Shown here: positions 59,923 through 64,000 of the stretch, one piece after another
Position numbering within the stretch: position 1 is the first letter of the stretch
How the letters are laid out: every line of letters starts with the position of its first letter
Source of the DNA: Lepidurus packardi
Taxonomy: Eukaryota; Arthropoda; Branchiopoda; Notostraca; Triopsidae
Length of the DNA stretch: 64,000 bases
Direction: 5' to 3'
Assembly: GCA_023053545.1 (NCBI GenBank)
Contig: JAKZAN010000005.1
Coordinates: forward strand, 11,966,001-12,030,000
Notes under the pieces: model-generated
What the model saw: the letters and a program-made list of their open reading frames with translations, nothing else
Told to the model about the DNA's origin: nothing
The model's database searches: none
Program-made: the position numbers and the translations under genes

Positions 59923-61877
59923 GTTCTAGAAGGTCTACGTACAGGTAACTCACTGAGAAAAGATTGCTTTATAATTGGTAAAACACGCACTTGGCTTGTC
60001 ACGTCTTCTGTAAACAAATCTAATAAAAACTACCACTTCCTTTATCAGACGTCTGCTCTAGATGGCGTCTCGACCATCACTGCTGCGTACCGTTCTTGCA
60101 AATCAATCCTAGGTGGCGTCGAGCGTCAGCTTATGATAGGAAAACCGCGGATCGCGAACAGCGAGCAGGAATCTCTTTACTACTATAATAAGTGAATCCA
60201 AAACTACTGCTTCTGGCACCAAATAATAATTATACATATATGTATCTGAATCGAACTAAAAAGCTAGTTTAAGGTTTCATGGTATTTTTAAATTACCAAA
60301 GCCATGATCCGCGAATCAAAACAGTTCCCCGTTTAGCCACTGCCTTTGGGCAGGTGAGCGTGCAGTGCAGGTGATCAGCGTAAACCTGTTGAATGTGGGT
60401 CGTCTTGAGCAAAGTTGGCATGAATGGCTGCTAGGATGGGAGGGGACTGAATTGTGAGCATTCTTCGGCTAACTTTTCATCGTAAAAGTGTTTTGCAATC
60501 AACTTACAACCCCGGGTTTGTCCCCGTGTTCTTATTTGTGTGCTACCTAGTTTGAGTGACAAAACATTGACGAGTTTCCTGTTCAAACCGCTTCAAACCT
60601 GGCCAAGTAATATCACTTTTCTTGCACTTATATGTTGTATTAAGCTTATCTAGGCGTCATTTGGGTATGAATACCAAACGTTCTCTCACGCCAAACGTCC
60701 TTTAAGTTACCCAAAAGCGTCATCTTCACCCCAAGTTGAGTTCTAAAAAATTCAATTAAATCAACCATGATCTTAGGAGTAAATTAAAGTAAACCCAGTT
60801 CATAAAGAAATCCTTTTTAGCCCCTTCGAAAGCGGTATATGTTGGAGAAACTTTCTGTCATGGAAGACATTCTAGATTTATACCGAAAAAAAGCCAGATT
60901 AACGGTTCATCATCTCATGACATACCTTTACGACTACGCATCACTTTCCCTGATTAGCATACTAGGTATGCAAGCCCAGGCATCCCAAAACCCCATGCTG
61001 ATTCGGTCCCCAGAGCAGGTGAAATGCCGCCAGCGATGCCTTTTTACTCAACAATTTATAGATTCTCACCAAATATTCACCGACAATCTAATATGCATCT
61101 CTTCCTTTTATACGTAACGGGTTTCTTTGTCTTTTATTACTTTCAACCTTTCCTGATACTTCTTCTCCATCAGTACTATCAATTCCATCTCTGCAATCGA
61201 GCGTATTCAATGCAGGGATGCGACACTTCATGTTCAGAAAAAATTGATAAAATCCCAAAGGTTAATATAGCTTGTTGGAGAAGTTATTATCTCGTTTTTT
61301 CTTTTCCTTCAAAGAATCCTAACCTTTTATCTCGAAGCTCGACATCGTTTCTTCTTACGTCACTGATCTTCCGCGAGAATTTTCCCTCATTTTTTAGATT
61401 TACTTAGCTTAATAAATGTCTTAGCTTAGTAATTGTCTTAGCTTAATAAGTGTCTTAGCTTAATAAGTGTCAAAGTCTTGAATTCGGCGTTCATAAATCT
61501 TACGACTTATCTAAAAGGGTTATAGACAAGCGCCTCGCTTTTTTGTTTTTTCGTTTTCAAGTATTATTTGGATTGTTTTGTTGTTTGGATTGTTTTGTTT
61601 GGATTGTTTTGTACCAAATTGATTGTATGAAAACGAGAACAAAAGGGGAGCTGACGTGTTCTGCGTTTGCTGTAAATAGTTGCGCTTATCACAACGGTGG
61701 GCTTAGGGGCGATAAGAAAACGGTAGAAGACTAGAGTTCTTAACTGTTGGGGTCGAACGCAGCCGCAGTTTCAAGGAACGAATGTGAAAAACGTCCGAGT
61801 TTGGATCTTGAAACAATGTGAATGGTGTCAAATCGTGTTGCGAATTTTTTTTTAATATAATTTTCTCTTGTTGGCAG
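59923..61877. other. Divergent spacer, TAX1BP3 and EPS8 promoters, no gene recognised
   Basis: Open frames at 59902-60195 (97 codons), 60839-61117 (92) and 61024-61407 (127) on the plus strand match nothing known and overlap each other. The 61390-61470 stretch carries five short cttagcttaataa repeats. An EPS8 leader exon is expected here because the first coding exon starts at an acceptor (ttggcag, 61877). Confidence 0.5.
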
Positions 61878-61933
61878 GATCCAGAGGTTTCCCGGTTATC
61901 AGACGGCTTAAGAGATAATTCCTGTAATTAATC

Positions 61934-63981
61934 ATGGCTAATTACCGGCCTTCCAATGGATACAGCTCAGGTAATTGACCACATTTACGACATAATTATT
62001 TCCGTTTTGTCAAATTTATTGGATGTGTGCTTGTAGATCAGCAAAGTGTGGCGTCAATGGACGAGGGTCCCAACTTTGTGTTGGAACATTTGGCCACTTT
62101 TACTATTTCAGCCCAAACTGGTTTGGTTTACCCGGCTGATGGCATGCGACGATTATTAGATATGGAGAAATCCTCAGGCATTTGGACTCAGAAGATGCAA
62201 CTGCGGCTTGAACGCAAATGGGTGGTTATCATGGACAATGAAAATGGGGTAAATTCATTGTTTAGAAACTGACTATACTTTCCAAGTGCTTCTTTCTAGT
62301 TTCTCACTGTTCCGTTAAAGAGTGGATTTTTTTGGAATTTTTTGATTTTTCTTGGTGTTAATTTGTTTCTTGGAAAAGATGGGGGGTTGATTTTTGGAAC
62401 GGTTTCTTGGTGTTAATTGGTTGATGGGAATTTTGGGGATTTTCAATGTTGTGTTACATTTGAATTTGGTATAGTTGGGATTTGGAGCTTGATTTTTGAA
62501 CATTTTCTCTTAGGATATCGTGGAGAAGTTTCCGTTGCAGCTTATACGGGATCCGACCGGGTTTACCAGCACCAATCCTCGCGAAATGTACAACAACATA
62601 TTCGTCTTCATTGTTGGCGAAGATGTGCAAGGTCAAAATCCAGCGGAAATGCATATTTTTCAGGTAAATAGGAGGATTTTTCCCTTTAAAATCATTCAGA
62701 CTTGATCTTGAACTAACACAAACTAAGCCAGTTAAGTGTTGGTCATAGTTCTCAAGCTATAAATGCAGGTAAAACGTTATAATAGTTGATAGATATTCTG
62801 TAGACAATCGTATTCGGTTCATAAGGGTCATTTTACGATCTGTTTTCCCATGAATATGGCCTTAGGGACAAAATTAACTCGGTCCATAAGGGTCATTTTA
62901 CCATCTTTTTTACCATGAATTCGGCCTTACAGACAAAATCAACTCGACTTACGAAACGAGAGTAATTGCATGGTTGTAGAAGGATGAAGGTGAGATTAAG
63001 AGTACGAACTTGCAGGGATCAAGGGAAAGAAAGTTAAGTTTTTCCTGGTATTTCGTGTTACGCGTTTAAACTTTAGCAAAGATGTGCAAGGTCAAAATCC
63101 AGTGGAAATGCATATTTTTCAGGTAAATTGGAGGATTTTTCCCATTAAAATCGTTCAGACTTGATCTTGAACTAACACAAACTAAGCCAGTTAAGTGTTG
63201 TTCATAGTTTTCAAGCTATAATTGCAGGTAAAACGTTAAAATAGTTTATACCTATTCTGTAGACAATCGTATTCGGTCGATAAGGGTCATTTTACCGTCT
63301 GTTTTCCCATGAATATGGCCTTGTAGACAAAATTAACTGGGTTCATAAGGGTCATTTTACCATCTTTTTTACCATGAATTCGGCCTTTATAGACAAAATC
63401 AACTCAACTTACGAAACGAGAGTAGTTACGTGGTTGTAGAAGGATGACGGTGAGATTAAGAGTACGAACTTGCAGGAATCAATTGAAAGAAGAGTTAAGC
63501 TTATCTTGGTATTTCTTGTTACGCCTTTAAACTTTAGCAAAAAAGGTTGATTTTGTTTTATCTTTATCGCCTTTCTTTTCGGTCAAGTGACTGATAAAAA
63601 CGGGAGCAATTACTCAACACCTTGTTTTTTTGTTTTTGTATTTTTTAAGAAGCTGAACTCACCCTAGACCTTGACATGATATTTCCAATCAGGATTTGAT
63701 GAGAGGTGTCAGTCGTTTTTTAATCAGTTGGAATTAATTTGTTTCGTTTTTTTTTTTTGTATTACTTTTTTCCTCCTTGTGTCCCGTTTCGTCTCTGTAG
63801 TGTGTAAGAGTGTCAGCGCAGGAAGTGGTGGAAGAAATGAAGTTATACATGGCTGGTAAAGGTCGTCCAGGGGCGGGGCCAGCGCGAATTCCACCTCCGC
63901 CCAATAACCCGCCACCTGATCCGCCACATAACGGTTTGCACGTGCGAGAGCAAGTCAGTGCCTTCAATGCGGTTGCTCAAC
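61934..63981 (+). CDS. EPS8: EPS8, N-terminal part with PTB domain (continues past right edge)
   Basis: EPS8 is an actin-capping and bundling protein and receptor-tyrosine-kinase substrate that links to ABI1 and SOS1 for Rac activation. Exons are 61934-61970, 62037-62248, 62514-62663 and 63801-63981, all joining in phase and ending at phase 1 at the donor near the right edge. They encode MANYRPSNGYSS, then the PTB domain from FVLEHLATFTISAQTGLVYP through WTQKMQLRLERKWVVIMDNE, EKFPLQLIRDPTGFTSTNPR, NIFVFIVGEDVQ and AEMHIFQCVRVSAQEVVEEM. A proline-rich linker (IPPPPNNPPPDPPHN) follows. In human EPS8 the same order is VEHLTTF, VWTQDMILQVDD, LENFPLNTIQ and DLHLFQCDEVKA. The SH3 and C-terminal actin-binding parts are outside the window. 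Confidence 0.95.
62664..63800. repeat. EPS8 intron with tandem duplication of the exon 3 end
   Basis: The segment from gaagatgtgcaaggtc at 62619 to about 63075 is repeated at about 63076-63540, an offset of 457 bases, at high identity. It contains the last 41 bases of exon 3, its donor, and two copies per unit of an aagggtcattttac motif. The remainder to 63800 is AT-rich. Confidence 0.9.
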
Positions 63982-64000
63982 GTAAGTTTTTGAGATGCAC

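Noticed and set aside
60839..61407. Two overlapping frames of 92 and 127 codons upstream of EPS8
   Set aside because: No homology. The longer one is hydrophobic and Phe/Leu/Tyr-rich, as expected from T-rich DNA. It might be part of the EPS8 leader but not a gene.

Overview
This is a window of an animal nuclear genome. It has spliced genes with GT-AG introns, AT-rich introns and intergenic DNA full of short tandem arrays, and no bacterial or viral gene organisation. The TIMP exons read most like arthropod TIMPs, and a TIMP sits inside a synapsin intron as in flies and vertebrates, so an arthropod is my best guess. The species is not identifiable from this sequence. Seven conserved protein-coding genes can be assembled exon by exon, with reading phases that close at nearly every junction.

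Layout, left to right. At 1-4714 (minus) lie the first three coding exons of a TIMP metalloproteinase inhibitor; the rest is off the left edge. TIMP lies inside a very large intron of synapsin (plus), whose last three coding exons are at 12725-16940 and whose upstream exons are also off the left edge. That intron and the next one carry six or more unrelated tandem arrays, a (GA)n tract and one end of a hAT-like transposon. Synapsin converges on DCAF1 (minus, 19044-26732, 25 exons, about 1,500 residues, full length). DCAF1 diverges from a peroxisomal ABCD1/ABCD2-type fatty-acid transporter (plus, 28101-38665, 9 exons, 757 residues). One of the transporter's introns is mostly a 1.1-kb array of 23-bp units.

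From 38.7 to 54.2 kb there is a gene-poor stretch of duplications and strongly word-biased sequence. It is followed by an alpha-arrestin (ARRDC) gene (plus, 54267-57997, 8 coding exons, about 412 residues). This converges on TAX1BP3, a single-PDZ protein (minus, 59006-59922, 3 exons, 121 residues, complete). Head-to-head with TAX1BP3 is the 5' part of EPS8 (plus, 61934 to beyond the right edge), covering the start codon and the PTB domain.

The genes do not form one pathway. They serve extracellular protease control, synaptic vesicles, CUL4 ubiquitin ligation, peroxisomal lipid import, receptor trafficking, PDZ regulation and actin/receptor signalling. The most notable points are the TIMP-in-synapsin nesting, a one-base frame break in an otherwise intact DCAF1, a lost arginine in one DCAF1 WDxR box, and two cases where a local tandem duplication copied the 3' end of a coding exon together with its splice donor. 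I found no convincing sign of a previously undescribed gene system.
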